This document shows, piece after piece, positions 35,227 through 43,436 of a DNA stretch of 64,000 bases. A model generated the notes under the pieces. That model was not told the DNA's origin. It was given only the letters and a program-made list of their open reading frames with translations, and made no database searches. Positions within the stretch are counted from its first letter, which is position 1, and each line of letters starts with the position of its first letter. Source of the DNA: Pelomicrobium methylotrophicum (GTDB lineage: Bacteria; Pseudomonadota; Gammaproteobacteria; Burkholderiales; UBA6910); NCBI RefSeq assembly GCF_008014345.1, contig NZ_VPFL01000012.1, forward strand, positions 24,001 to 88,000. The letters are read 5' to 3'. The position numbers and the translations under genes are program-made.

Positions 35227-36325
35227 TCCCCCGCGCCTGAGGAAGTATTCGTGCTCCCGCTTTTTCCGAGATGACGAACCGGCGGCCGTCCTTCTTGACC
35301 AGAATGCCGGCGCGTCTCAGAAGAAGGAGTGCGCCTTCCGACGACAGCCCCAGATCGCCCAGAAGCGACAGCGGAACAGACAGTCCGTCGCGTTCCCACG
35401 AGAGTTTGTTTCTGACCTCCGGGCGCTCCGCCTGCCTGGCGAGCGTGCGCAGCAGATCCGCGCAGGCAGGATCCTCGCGACGTTCCTCGTCCGCCGCGGC
35501 ATGGTCTGGATGCGCCTTCTGCGCGGGCGGATCGCGGGTGGCGGAACCCGCCGCGGTGACTTCTGTTCTGGGCGCTGGCTGCTGAAAGCCGTGTTCGAAT
35601 GCATCGACGAACGACTCTTCCGGAGCCTTTTCAGGCGCCCGGTATTGCATCGCAAGGCGCTTCTTGTCCGCGTCCTCGACACGTGCGACGGCTTCTCTCA
35701 CCACGCGCGCGAGAGCGCCATCCTGCCCGGGCGCTGGATCGATTGCGGCGAAAAGATCGATCGATACGCGCTGATCGAGATCGAGGGGTTTGGGCAGAAC
35801 AAAAGCCGCGCAGAAGCCTGAAAGAGCCCGTTCATGCGGAAGCGGGGTAGCCCGCCACGTGATTTCGTATTGCCTTGCCCGTACCGCTTCCATCCATCCC
35901 AGAAGAGGGCCCATCGCGCAGAACCATCGTGCGCCTGCAACGGAGACTTCGAGCGCGAGCGATGGCAGCGCGAGCCTTGAGCACAGCCCGGCGAGGAATG
36001 CGGCAATACGGTACTGCGGCTCGAGTTTCCGCCGTCGCTCCGCAGGCTCGGTCGCGGCGAATGCCGCCTGTTCGGCGAGTCTCATCGAGGCCCACCCGGA
36101 CTCGACCGCCAGTCGCAAGGCGCCTCCGGGTTCCGAGTGGTGCTCCCGTGAAGCCGGAAGCGCCAGATTCATGGCCGCCGCCGCCCTTATCGGCTCATGG
36201 AAAAAGCGCATGTAGGTGGCCTTGTCGACGGCCGCCATGGCTTCGATTCTGCGCCCAAGATCGTCGCGATCGAGAACGGCCTTGGAAAGCGCTTCTGGGT
36301 CGATACCGGAATCGTTGAAATCCAT
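35219..36325 (-). CDS. TraI_2/MobH-like protein (putative relaxase, possibly degenerate)
   Basis: A 368-residue protein encoded directly upstream of traD, where the MOBH relaxase lies in SXT/R391. Residues 45-140 resemble the TraI_2 domain: FFHEPIRAAAAMNLALPASR, HHSEPGGALRLAVESG, AAFLAGLCSRLA. The C-terminal part (about 290-360) resembles the TraI_2 winged-helix end. However, the usual later His and the His-Asp (HD) pair are replaced (RLAVES, LCSRLA), and the protein is shorter than typical MOBH relaxases. It may be inactive, divergent, or need a partner. Upstream on this strand, GGAGGTGTCG precedes an ATG-TAA start-stop pair. Confidence 0.55.
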   Translation of the reverse strand: MDFNDSGIDPEALSKAVLDRDDLGRRIEAMAAVDKATYMRFFHEPIRAAAAMNLALPASREHHSEPGGALRLAVESGWASMRLAEQAAFAATEPAERRRKLEPQYRIAAFLAGLCSRLALPSLALEVSVAGARWFCAMGPLLGWMEAVRARQYEITWRATPLPHERALSGFCAAFVLPKPLDLDQRVSIDLFAAIDPAPGQDGALARVVREAVARVEDADKKRLAMQYRAPEKAPEESFVDAFEHGFQQPAPRTEVTAAGSATRDPPAQKAHPDHAAADEERREDPACADLLRTLARQAERPEVRNKLSWERDGLSVPLSLLGDLGLSSEGALLLLRRAGILVKKDGRRFVISEKAGARILPQARGNV

Positions 36326-36504
36326 CCGCTCAGTTTTACATCGACACCTCCGTTCTGCCCATTGAAAAAATCGTCATTTGAATATTCTTTTCCTTGTGTT
36401 CGTGACGACCTGTCTGATGTAAATCATCAAATCTATTTTTTATTTATTAAGAAGTAGGTATATATATATTAATTTAATACTGTATATTCTTACAGGTATA
36501 AGTC
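36326..36504. promoter_or_regulatory. AT-rich divergent control region
   Basis: About 180 bases between the divergent traI-like and HTH genes, with a strongly AT-rich core (36425-36490, including alternating TA). Promoters for the transfer operon and the regulator must lie here, and an oriT is possible given the position next to a MobH-like gene. On the minus strand, a 13-codon frame (MTIFSMGRTEVSM) precedes the traI-like gene. No specific -35/-10 pair could be fixed. Confidence 0.45.
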
Positions 36505-36864
36505 ATGTCCAGGAAGATCAGGATCGATGCCTTTATTCGGGCCGTGGCGGATGGCATGCCGATCTGCGAGGCTTCATCCACCTACGGGATTCATCGGCAG
36601 GTGGCGTATCGCATGCTCGCGAGGAGCTCATCGCTGTCGATCATCCGGGCATCATCGATCAGGAGCCGGGAGGAAAGCGCCATGGGCCTAATCAGGCGTG
36701 CCGTCGCATTGCATAGATCGCGTCCCAGGGATCCGGAGACGCGCAGCCTCGTGAGGCGGCTGCTGACCGAAGCCATGGAGGTGGCGCCTGGAAGGTTCTA
36801 CGTCCTCGGGGAGGCTGCGGGAGTTAGCCGCGCAACCCTGTGGCGGCTGGCCAATGACAGATGA
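36505..36864 (+). CDS. helix-turn-helix DNA-binding protein
   Basis: A 119-residue basic protein. Two helix-turn-helix-like stretches are visible: residues about 8-35 (FIRAVADGMPICEASSTYGI then RQVAYRML) and about 98-117 (YVLGEAAGVSRATLWRLAND). The layout fits a small plasmid transcription regulator. Its last codons run into the 28-bp repeat array, a likely binding site. It is divergent from the transfer operon and precedes the DUF3102/FlhDC operon, so it may control both. Confidence 0.6.
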   Translation: MSRKIRIDAFIRAVADGMPICEASSTYGIHRQVAYRMLARSSSLSIIRASSIRSREESAMGLIRRAVALHRSRPRDPETRSLVRRLLTEAMEVAPGRFYVLGEAAGVSRATLWRLANDR

Positions 36865-36933
36865 AACACTTTGTCCGTTTCACGGTGAATGAAACACTTT
36901 GTCCGTTTCACGGTGAATGAAACACTTTGTTTG
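36861..36933 (+). repeat. 28-bp direct repeat array, right copy (2.6 units)
   Basis: Two identical 28-nt units (36861-36888 and 36889-36916, each beginning ATGAAACACTTTGTCCGTTT and ending CACGGTGA) and a 17-nt partial third unit. Each contains GAAAC-N9-GTTTC and TTCAC-G-GTGAA inverted repeats. The same unit recurs at 1225-1270 in opposite orientation. It lies in the leader of the DUF3102-flhDC operon, so an operator role is likeliest; iterons are the alternative. Confidence 0.9.
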
Positions 36934-37031
36934 TAACTCAAACTAAAGAGATTATTTTTTTGCTGTCTTTCGTTTTTCTGGATCGGAAAATGCCGACCAG
37001 AATTTACTCGATTTTTTGCTTGGAGGGCGAG

Positions 37032-38066
37032 ATGGATGATGTCGTAGAGCGTGCTTCAGGTGTGATGGAGCGGTTCGATTATTCCACCCTGGCCCCGGAG
37101 GTCAGGGAGCGGGTCGTCGACGCATATTACCGGATACGAGCATGCCTGAAGCGTACATCAGAGGACGTCGTCACAATAGGACGGCTCCTCCTGCAGGTGA
37201 AAGAGATCCTTGGTGATAGGCTGGATGGGTGGGCCCAGATCGAGTTCGGGTTGAGTGTTAGCACGGTGCGCCGATTCATGCTCGCCGCCAAAAAGGCCGA
37301 GGTCATCCCTGAAATCGAATCCCTACCGCCGAAAGTTTTATATCTGCTGTCAGAACCTTCTGTTCCAGATGCCTTAGTCCAGGAGGTCATCGAAAAATCA
37401 AAGGCCGGGCAGAGGGTGACCGCGAAGGAGGTGGAGGCCGCTGTGCGCCAGGCGCGGGCGGCGGAAGAGCGCGCCAGGCAGCTCGAGGCGGACCTGGATG
37501 CGGCTCTGACTGAGGCCACGGATCTCCGGCATCGCCTTGCGGAGGCTGAGCGTGAGCTGACCGGTCTCGAAAAGCGCGCTCGCGAGGAAGCGGAGCGTGC
37601 GGATGCGGCAGCAAGGCAGCTCGCGCGGACGGCCGAGGAGCTGCGCGAGGTGGAAAAGGCATACCAGGATACCCTCAGGGAGCTGGAGTCGGTTCGGGCG
37701 AACCCGCCCAGGCAGGTCATCGAAAAATCCTCTTTGGAGGAAAAGCGGCGGGAGCTCGAGCGGCATATCGCGGATCTCCAGCGCAAGGCGGAAGCAGAGC
37801 AGGCGCGCCTTGAGGATCTTCGCCGGCGGGCCATGCAGGCGCTGAGCGATCAGCATCTTGCTGCGGTGGCAGCCGACCAGCTCAAGCGCCTGGAGTCAGA
37901 CCTTGTGGCCATCAGAGCCATGGTCGACGCGCATGCCGGCATTGCCGACACCCTGGCGGCGTCGCCCGCCGACCTTCGTTCTCATGCAGTTACGCTCGCG
38001 GCCAGGGTGCGTCAAACAGCAGGCGCGGTCGAGCGACTTGCCCAGATCTTGGAATCAATCAAGTAG
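37032..38066 (+). CDS. DUF3102-like protein with long coiled coil
   Basis: A 344-residue protein. Residues about 10-75 (TSEDVVTIGRLLLQVKEILG, WAQIEFGLSVSTVRRFM) match the DUF3102 pattern of a helical, HTH-like DNA-binding module; residues about 135-300 are a long Ala/Glu/Arg coiled coil. The plan recalls KfrA-type plasmid proteins, which bind DNA and form filaments. ATG 37032 is chosen for its GGAGG; codons before it belong to the AT-rich leader. It precedes the FlhD-like gene by 16 nt. Confidence 0.65.
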   Translation: MDDVVERASGVMERFDYSTLAPEVRERVVDAYYRIRACLKRTSEDVVTIGRLLLQVKEILGDRLDGWAQIEFGLSVSTVRRFMLAAKKAEVIPEIESLPPKVLYLLSEPSVPDALVQEVIEKSKAGQRVTAKEVEAAVRQARAAEERARQLEADLDAALTEATDLRHRLAEAERELTGLEKRAREEAERADAAARQLARTAEELREVEKAYQDTLRELESVRANPPRQVIEKSSLEEKRRELERHIADLQRKAEAEQARLEDLRRRAMQALSDQHLAAVAADQLKRLESDLVAIRAMVDAHAGIADTLAASPADLRSHAVTLAARVRQTAGAVERLAQILESIK

Positions 38067-38082
38067 TAATGGGGGCGGGGAA

Positions 38083-38409
38083 GTGAGTGATCTGACTCCC
38101 AACGCGATCGAAGCCCTGCTCGACGCCGGATACAGAGAAAAAATCAAAAGCCTGAACCTGGAATACCTGAGCCTGGTAAGGACGGCCGCATTTGACCCAG
38201 GCGCGGCGAGGTTTTTTGGGGTTGATGATGTTGCGCTGAAGTCGATTTGCGACCTCGACAGGCTGAGCCTGCAAAGGATCGCGAACCGCGGCGTTCCGCT
38301 GGTCGTCGCGAGGTTTGGTCCTTCCTTCTGGTCGCAAGTAAAAGGCGTCGGGAGCGACGAGCTCGCGGTCCTGATCTCGAGGGAGATGCTGCGTGACGGC
38401 GGCAAATGA
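38083..38409 (+). CDS. flhD: FlhD-family transcription activator subunit (SetD/AcaD-like)
   Basis: A 108-residue protein starting at GTG 38083. The body follows FlhD: IKSLNLEYLSLVRTAAFDPG, AARFFGVDDVALKSICDLD, then LQRIANRGVPLVVARF, matching the IYDLNLSYLLLAQ, FRLG and LAETNQLVCHFRF regions. FlhD and FlhC form a heterohexameric activator. On SXT/R391 ICEs and IncA/C plasmids the homologues SetCD and AcaCD are master activators of transfer. The next gene is FlhC-like and overlaps it by 17 nt. Confidence 0.75.
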   Translation: MSDLTPNAIEALLDAGYREKIKSLNLEYLSLVRTAAFDPGAARFFGVDDVALKSICDLDRLSLQRIANRGVPLVVARFGPSFWSQVKGVGSDELAVLISREMLRDGGK

Positions 38410-38920
38410 CAGAGCGGTCTCGATGGCTCGCATGATGGCCAGACTGGGCGCCAGGGCGTCGACGATCTCGTCGAATACGGGTCTGAGCACTGTCGCCGCG
38501 AGAAGGATTTACCTCCATGAGACTGGCCGACGTCCCCCTTCCGGCCAGCACCCGTCGTCTTACGAGTGGCTTGAATCCCCCGTGGCCCGCGTCCATTCGA
38601 GTCTTTATCTTTCGTTCTTTGAGCCACGTCACCGTGCGGGCCTGGATGTCTGCCAGGCAGCCGTCTTGGCTTACGCGGACTACATGCATGCCGTGGAGCC
38701 TGAAATCGAGCTCGACTTCGAGCGCGCGTTTTTCATCTCGAAGCTTTTGATATGCTCTGTCGGAAAATCTGGGAGAGACGGATTTCAGCGCAGGCCGTGT
38801 GTACGGTGCGGCGCGCTGTATTATGTAGGCCAGCCGCAGGCAGCCAGGAGACAGTACGTGTGTCCTGTGTGCACCGGTCGAGCCGCAGCGGCTCTATCAA
38901 TCAGAAGAAGGCAGAACTAA
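38393..38920 (+). CDS. flhC: FlhC-family transcription activator subunit (SetC/AcaC-like)
   Basis: A 175-residue protein from GTG 38393 (GGGAG upstream; ATG 38423 is an alternative). It keeps the FlhC features: MARMMARLGARASTISSNTG (A-x-x-M-I-x-x-L-G-A-R), LHETGRRPPSGQHPSS, HSSLYLSFF, and a C-terminal zinc site from CVRCG and CPVC. Together with the FlhD-like protein it probably activates transfer promoters. The pairing with a SXT-like TraD and MobH-like protein supports this, but target sites were not identified. Confidence 0.78.
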   Translation: MTAANDRAVSMARMMARLGARASTISSNTGLSTVAARRIYLHETGRRPPSGQHPSSYEWLESPVARVHSSLYLSFFEPRHRAGLDVCQAAVLAYADYMHAVEPEIELDFERAFFISKLLICSVGKSGRDGFQRRPCVRCGALYYVGQPQAARRQYVCPVCTGRAAAALSIRRRQN

Positions 38921-38950
38921 AAAAAACGGCGGCCGGAATACCGGCCGCCG
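38919..38950 (-). terminator. intrinsic terminator for minus-strand transcription
   Basis: A perfect hairpin (CGGCGGCCGG-aata-CCGGCCGCCG) is followed on the minus strand by eight T residues. It would end transcripts from the nrdJ operon just before the convergent FlhC-like gene. Confidence 0.85.
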
Positions 38951-39121
38951 CATGAGACTAATCGCCAGCGCTAGCGAGCGCGTTACGCTCCTGTGGCGGG
39001 CTATAAAACCACCACGCTGGGGTAACGCGCCACAGATTGACTGGCGCGAGCTTGATGTCCATGAGACTGGTTTTCTCGACCAGTCTTTCTTGATCACCTC
39101 CAGCGGGATTACCGCAACCAC
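38951..39121 (-). other. structured 3' region between nrdJb and the terminator
   Basis: No reliable gene. On the minus strand, a 9-bp stem GCGCGTTAC/GTAACGCGC encloses an inner GTGG/CCAC stem, and a separate hairpin GACTGGT/ACCAGTC lies nearer nrdJb. A 34-codon frame (MDIKLAPVNLWRV...) exists but has no ribosome site. It may be a structured 3' untranslated region. Confidence 0.4.
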
Positions 39122-39868
39122 TCAGCCGCACTTGCTGTGCCCGCAATCCAGACACGTCAGGCACCCATCGAGAAGCGCAAGACTCCCGCCCCCGCACTGG
39201 GGGCACGCGCCGTTTGCGCCCCGCCTCCCCTCGTCCACGGATTCAGCGGCTTCCGTCTCCGCCGATTCTGGCAGCCTGCCGCTCGTGCGCTCGCGCCATC
39301 TGCGCGCGAGCACCCTGGAAGGCACTTGGTTACCCTCCACGTCGAGAAACCCCCTCCGGTAGAGAGCCTGCTGGATCGCGTAGGCGACCGCCGCCACCTC
39401 GCTCGGATGCCAGACGGGAACTTGTTTACCGTTCCCGAAATCCCTGGTGCCGCAGCGTACCGGGCCCTTCGTCCAGGCGACTTTGCGCAGGTCCGCGAGC
39501 GCCTTGGCGGCGTAGCCGCCGCGGGCGGCAAGGGAGAGCGAGCGCATCGTCGCCGTAATCCACTGTGGATCCTCCGCCGACTGCGAAGCCGGAATGAAGA
39601 ACTCCACCGGACGTTCGATGGTGACTTCCTCGCCTTCCACAACGCCCTTGACGGGCATGTAGGAGACGACGACATAGAGGGATTTTTTCCCCTCTTGGGT
39701 CCAGTAGATTACTTTCTCGGCCGTTGCCTCGAGCTCGCCTTCCGGGCGCCGCTCGATTCGTACCTCGAGCGGATCGGGCCCGGAGACCGCCGGCGCCTGC
39801 GGCGCCTCTTCTTCCTCCGGCTTCGCGATTTCGAAGCCGACGATCCGTTTCTCTATCCTCCGGATCAT
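39122..39868 (-). CDS. nrdJb: class II ribonucleotide reductase, C-terminal subunit NrdJb
   Basis: A 248-residue protein equivalent to the C-terminal part of B12-dependent ribonucleotide reductase. The middle (RPVEFFIPASQSAEDPQWI, then MRSLSLAARGG) matches the domain that follows the barrel, and the end carries a zinc ribbon and redox tail CPQCGGG...CLTCLDCGHSKCG. The tail cysteines reduce the active site. A split NrdJa/NrdJb is known in pseudomonads. It starts immediately after the nrdJa stop (TGAATG). Confidence 0.88.
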   Translation of the reverse strand: MIRRIEKRIVGFEIAKPEEEEAPQAPAVSGPDPLEVRIERRPEGELEATAEKVIYWTQEGKKSLYVVVSYMPVKGVVEGEEVTIERPVEFFIPASQSAEDPQWITATMRSLSLAARGGYAAKALADLRKVAWTKGPVRCGTRDFGNGKQVPVWHPSEVAAVAYAIQQALYRRGFLDVEGNQVPSRVLARRWRERTSGRLPESAETEAAESVDEGRRGANGACPQCGGGSLALLDGCLTCLDCGHSKCG

Positions 39869-42189
39869 TCAATACCTCCCGTAGTAGCCCTCTTTCAGGG
39901 CGTCGAACAGGTTCGCGGCGGTGTGGATCTCGCCGTCGTACCACACCTCCTCGTCGCCCCTGGCTTCCACCACGGATCCATCCTCTAGCGTGAACCGGTA
40001 GGTGGTGGACTTCAGGTCCTCTTCCTTCACCAGGACCCCCTGGAAGGCTTCCGGATTGAACCTGAAGGTGGTGCAACCCTTCAGTCCAAGTTCCGCGGCC
40101 TTCAGGTAGAGATCCTTGAATCTCTCGAAGGGATAGTCCGTCGGGACATTAATCGTCTTCGAGATGGAGGAATCCACCCACCGCTGCGCAGCCGCCTGGA
40201 TGGCGAGGTGGCAGAACGGATCCACCTCCGAGGTGGAGAAATATCCCGGCAGGTCCTCTGGGCTCGCGTCCTTGTCCACGAGCTCGCGGTAGGCGAGATA
40301 CTCGTAGGACAGGACCTCGACGCGCTCCTTGGTTTTTCTCCCCTCCCGGATCACGTTCCGGTAGTAGCTGTGGGAGAAAGACGGCTCGATGCCGTTCGAG
40401 ACGTTGTTCCCGACCGACAGCGCGATCGTTCCCGTTGGCGCGATCGACGTGTGGTGGGTGAATCTCGCCCCGATTCGCGCGAGTTCGTCGAAGAGCCCCG
40501 GATCGAGCTCGGCGACGCGGCGCAGGTACCGGCTGTAACGCGCATGAAGCACGCGTCCAGGGATTTTGTCGCCCGCCTTCACGCCGTCCTGGGAGAGTTC
40601 ATGGCACTTCGCGAGCATTGCCGGAGTCACCTCGAATTCTCTTTCCAGGATGGGCGCCGGGCCCTTTTCTTTCGCGAGCGCGAGCGCCATCCGCCAACCG
40701 ACAAGCGCCATATCACGCATTACGCACTGCGTGAACGATGTGGCGTCGTCCGAGCCGTACGGGATGCGCATCATGGCGAGCGCCGATCCAAGCCCCATGA
40801 TGCCCATGCCATGGCGGCGCTTTTCCATGATCTCCCGGCGCTGTTCAGGCAGCGGAAGACCCGAAAGCTCCACCACGTTGTCCAGCATCCGGGTGAAGAC
40901 GGCCACCGTTTCACGGTAGCGCTCCCAGTCGAACCGTGCGCTCTCGGTGAACGGCTCCAGGACGAAGGAAGCGAGGTTCACCGAGCCAAGCAGGCATGCG
41001 CCGTGCGGAGGCAAGGGCTGTTCTCCACCATGCTGTTACTTTCGCCGTCAGGCTACTGACCGCTCTTCGGAGCGGCGGAGGAGGCGCTTCGGCCTCCTCT
41101 CCCCTGTTTCACACGAGGCGTTATTTCAGGGGTTCAGACTGTCGCATCCTCCGTTTCTGGAGGCCCGACCGCTCAGTCGTTCACGGTCCCTTTATGGGTT
41201 CCGCCTTGTCGGCCTCGCCAGGCCTTCCAAGTCAATCAGGTCGGGTTTTTTCATCCGGCGTTTCCGCCAGAGCCGCATGTTTACGGATTGGTAGCCCTAA
41301 TGTTTTCGCAGAACCAGTTGTTGTTCATCCGGTTGACCTCGTCGATCAGGATGAACCCCGGCTCCGCGTAGTCGTAGGTTGACGCCATGATCAGGTTCCA
41401 GAGGCGCCGCGCCGGTACCGTCTTGTAGACCCTCATGGCAACCCGCCCTTCGGCGTCGGTCGTGTACCCGTCCGTGACGGGCCACGGACGGTAGATGATC
41501 CGCGCACCCTGCGCAATCTCTTCAGGAAGCGCCGGAAACGCGAGATCCCACGGGCGGTCATCCTTGACCGCTTCGAGGAATTCCCGGGTTATGAGGCAGC
41601 TCAAGTTGAACTGCCTGAGCCTTCCGGCTTCGCGTTTGGCCCGGATGAACTCTTCGATATCCGGGTGGCCGATGTCCATGACGCCCATCTGGGCGCCGCG
41701 CCGCCCGCCGGCGGACGCGATCGTTCTGCAGACGGCGTCGAACACGTCCATGAAGGACAGCGGGCCGGAAGTTTGCGCTCCCGCGCCTCGGACCATGGCG
41801 CCTTTCGGGCGAAGCGTCGAGAAGTCGTATCCGATCCCGCACCCCGCCTTCAGCGTGAGCCCGGCCTCATGGACGGCCCTGAGGATCCCATCCATGGAAT
41901 CCTGCACGGTCATGCTGACCGTGCAATTGATGAGGCTCACGTTGGGTTTGTGAGCCTCCGCTCCTGCGTTGGACAGGATTCGTCCCGCGGGGATCGCGCC
42001 GTCTTTCATCGCCTGGAAGAATTTCTCCTCCCAGACCCCCCGTTCTTTCGGTTCCACCGAGGCCAACGCCTTCGCGACCCTCGCGAAGGTGTCCTCGATG
42101 GATCTGTCCACGGGATTGCCGTGGATGTCTTTCAGACGGTATTTTTTGTCCCAGATGTCTATGGACGCAGGTTGATATCCTATTGCCAT
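39869..42189 (-). CDS. nrdJa: class II (B12-dependent) ribonucleotide reductase NrdJa, interrupted by an intron
   Basis: Exon 1 is 42189-41283 and exon 2 is 41028-39869. Splicing gives a 688-residue protein that reduces ribonucleotides using adenosylcobalamin. Visible motifs include SNAGAEAHKPN, NCTVSMTVQDSMDGI, AGCGIGYDFSTLRP, then ATNP-CGEQPLPPHGACLLGS across the splice and THHTSIAPTGTIAL. Without splicing, exon 1 ends in TAA directly after ATNP. The Cys of NPCGEQ is the predicted thiyl-radical residue, and Asn and Glu around it are kept. Start ATG 42189 has a ribosome site (GAAAGGG). Confidence 0.9.
41029..41282 (-). ncRNA. 254-nt group I intron in nrdJa
   Basis: The intron interrupts the RNR frame. 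Splicing after the U of exon CCAAUCCGU and after a terminal G (…AACAGCAUG) restores NPCGEQ exactly, meeting the U/omega-G rule of group I introns. A P1 helix CCGU/GCGG around the loop AAACAU, a possible short P10, several GNRA-capped or stable hairpins, and a 3' end GGCGAAAGUAACA, similar to the P9 end of the Azoarcus tRNA intron (GGCGAAAGUCACA), support this. It encodes no protein, so any mobility would be in trans. Confidence 0.78.
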
Positions 42190-42202
42190 CTTTTCCCTTT
42201 CT

Positions 42203-43150
42203 TTATGCCGCCTTTCTGTGCAGGTTGACCAACTCGTCCAGAAAATCCGTATCGACCGCTTTCGGGAGGAAAACGGAGACGCGGATTCCGCTGCGGCGAA
42301 GCCTTCGGGCAAGCTTCGCGGCCGCATCCTGTCCGGCGCCGGAACTGTCGAGGTCTGCGTAGATGCGGACCTCTCGCACGTCTTCCGGAACGAAGAGATT
42401 CGCGAGAAGACCTGCCGAAACCGATGACCAGACGGGAAGCCCGGTCATCAAACGGACGGCGAGCGCCGTCTCTACGCCTTCCGCCACCGCCAGAACCCTG
42501 CCTGGCGGATAGAGCCGAATCGCTCCTCCGGTCGCCCTGGCGGTGCCGCGCATGAGTTTTTTGGGCGCTGGCACGTCGGCCTTGCGGCCGTCCGCCGTGA
42601 GATAGATGCGGTGCAGGTTGATTGGCCTGCCGTTCGCATCCCTCAGTCGGGCGACGAGCGCAGGCATCCGGCCGTATCGAACGTCGAGATGCCGATACGG
42701 CAGCGCCGGATGGCATCTCAGCTCGGCCGGATACGGCGGTCCGAAGCCAGGGATCCTGCGCGCGAGATACGTCGCGGCCGGATCCCCTTCCTCCAGAGTC
42801 TTTGCTTCATCCCACGTCCTCTGAAGTGCATGCCTGCGCCGGTTTACCTCCTCGGGGTCCGTCCGATATTCCTCCTGGCGCGGACTTGCGGCGAAAACCG
42901 CTCCCGGCGCGCGATCAGCGATTGCGCGCAGAGCCTCGTTTCTCGTCATGCCGGTCGCCAGCATGACGAGCTTCACGCCGTCGCCCGCGCCGCAACGGTT
43001 GCAGATCCAGGTTCCACGACCGTTTTTGTCGTCGAACCGGAACCGGTCCTTGCCGCCGCAAATCGGGCACGGCCCGTGGCGGTTGAACAGGTGACGCTCG
43101 TGAATGCCGAACATCGGCAGGATTGAGCGCCAGTCGATTCCAGTATCCAT
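42203..43150 (-). CDS. TOPRIM DNA primase with zinc ribbon
   Basis: A 315-residue protein starting at ATG 43150. The N-terminal CHC2-like zinc ribbon (CPICGGKDRFRFDDKNGRG, then CNRCGAGDGV) precedes a TOPRIM fold with VLAVAEGVETALAV (catalytic Glu) and IYADLDSSGAGQDAAAK (Asp-x-Asp). This is the phage- and plasmid-type primase; no helicase domain is fused. It synthesises primers for plasmid DNA. It is 13 nt upstream of nrdJa, so nucleotide supply and priming are co-expressed. Confidence 0.88.
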   Translation of the reverse strand: MDTGIDWRSILPMFGIHERHLFNRHGPCPICGGKDRFRFDDKNGRGTWICNRCGAGDGVKLVMLATGMTRNEALRAIADRAPGAVFAASPRQEEYRTDPEEVNRRRHALQRTWDEAKTLEEGDPAATYLARRIPGFGPPYPAELRCHPALPYRHLDVRYGRMPALVARLRDANGRPINLHRIYLTADGRKADVPAPKKLMRGTARATGGAIRLYPPGRVLAVAEGVETALAVRLMTGLPVWSSVSAGLLANLFVPEDVREVRIYADLDSSGAGQDAAAKLARRLRRSGIRVSVFLPKAVDTDFLDELVNLHRKAA

Positions 43151-43436
43151 AACAATGGAATAACAGTGCCGGAAACATGGCGTTCCGACTTCGCCTGAAG
43201 CCTTTTCGTTGCCGGCCGGGCGCAATGAAAAGGCGGTGTGGCAGTTTCTGTGGGATGGCCGCGAAGGCCGGATACGATGCCGGAGGAATACCGGCGTATG
43301 GAAGGGAAGTATGCGCCGTGGCGCGCGCATCCCGTTCGCGAATGCGTCGCGCAATCGGCGATGTTTCTCCGGGCTTTCCGGATTGGACTTTCGCGCCAAT
43401 CCGGAAAGCCCCGCGCCTTGCGGCGCGGGGAAGTTC
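43151..43436 (-). promoter_or_regulatory. structured leader upstream of the primase gene
   Basis: About 286 bases without a supported gene. On the minus strand it folds into consecutive hairpins: CCCCGCGCC/GGCGCGGGG next to the previous stop, a 12-bp TTTCCGGATTGG/CCAATCCGGAAA stem, GCCGG/CCGGC followed by ATCGTAT, GGCC/GGCC, and a GCCTTTTC/GAAAAGGC stem. The same hairpin types recur before other genes in the 43-62 kb region. Confidence 0.6.

Noticed and set aside
36861-36933. Replication iterons defining an origin
   Set aside because: Only 2.6 units are present and no Rep gene is visible; an operator is the simpler reading, although iterons are not excluded.
41029-41282. Intein or assembly gap in nrdJ
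   Set aside because: The 254-nt insert contains stops and no intein motifs, and both edges meet group I splice rules with an exact repair of the protein motif.
41029-41282. Group II intron
   Set aside because: No GUGYG start, no AY end and no domain V-like hairpin; the 5' U and 3' G fit group I.
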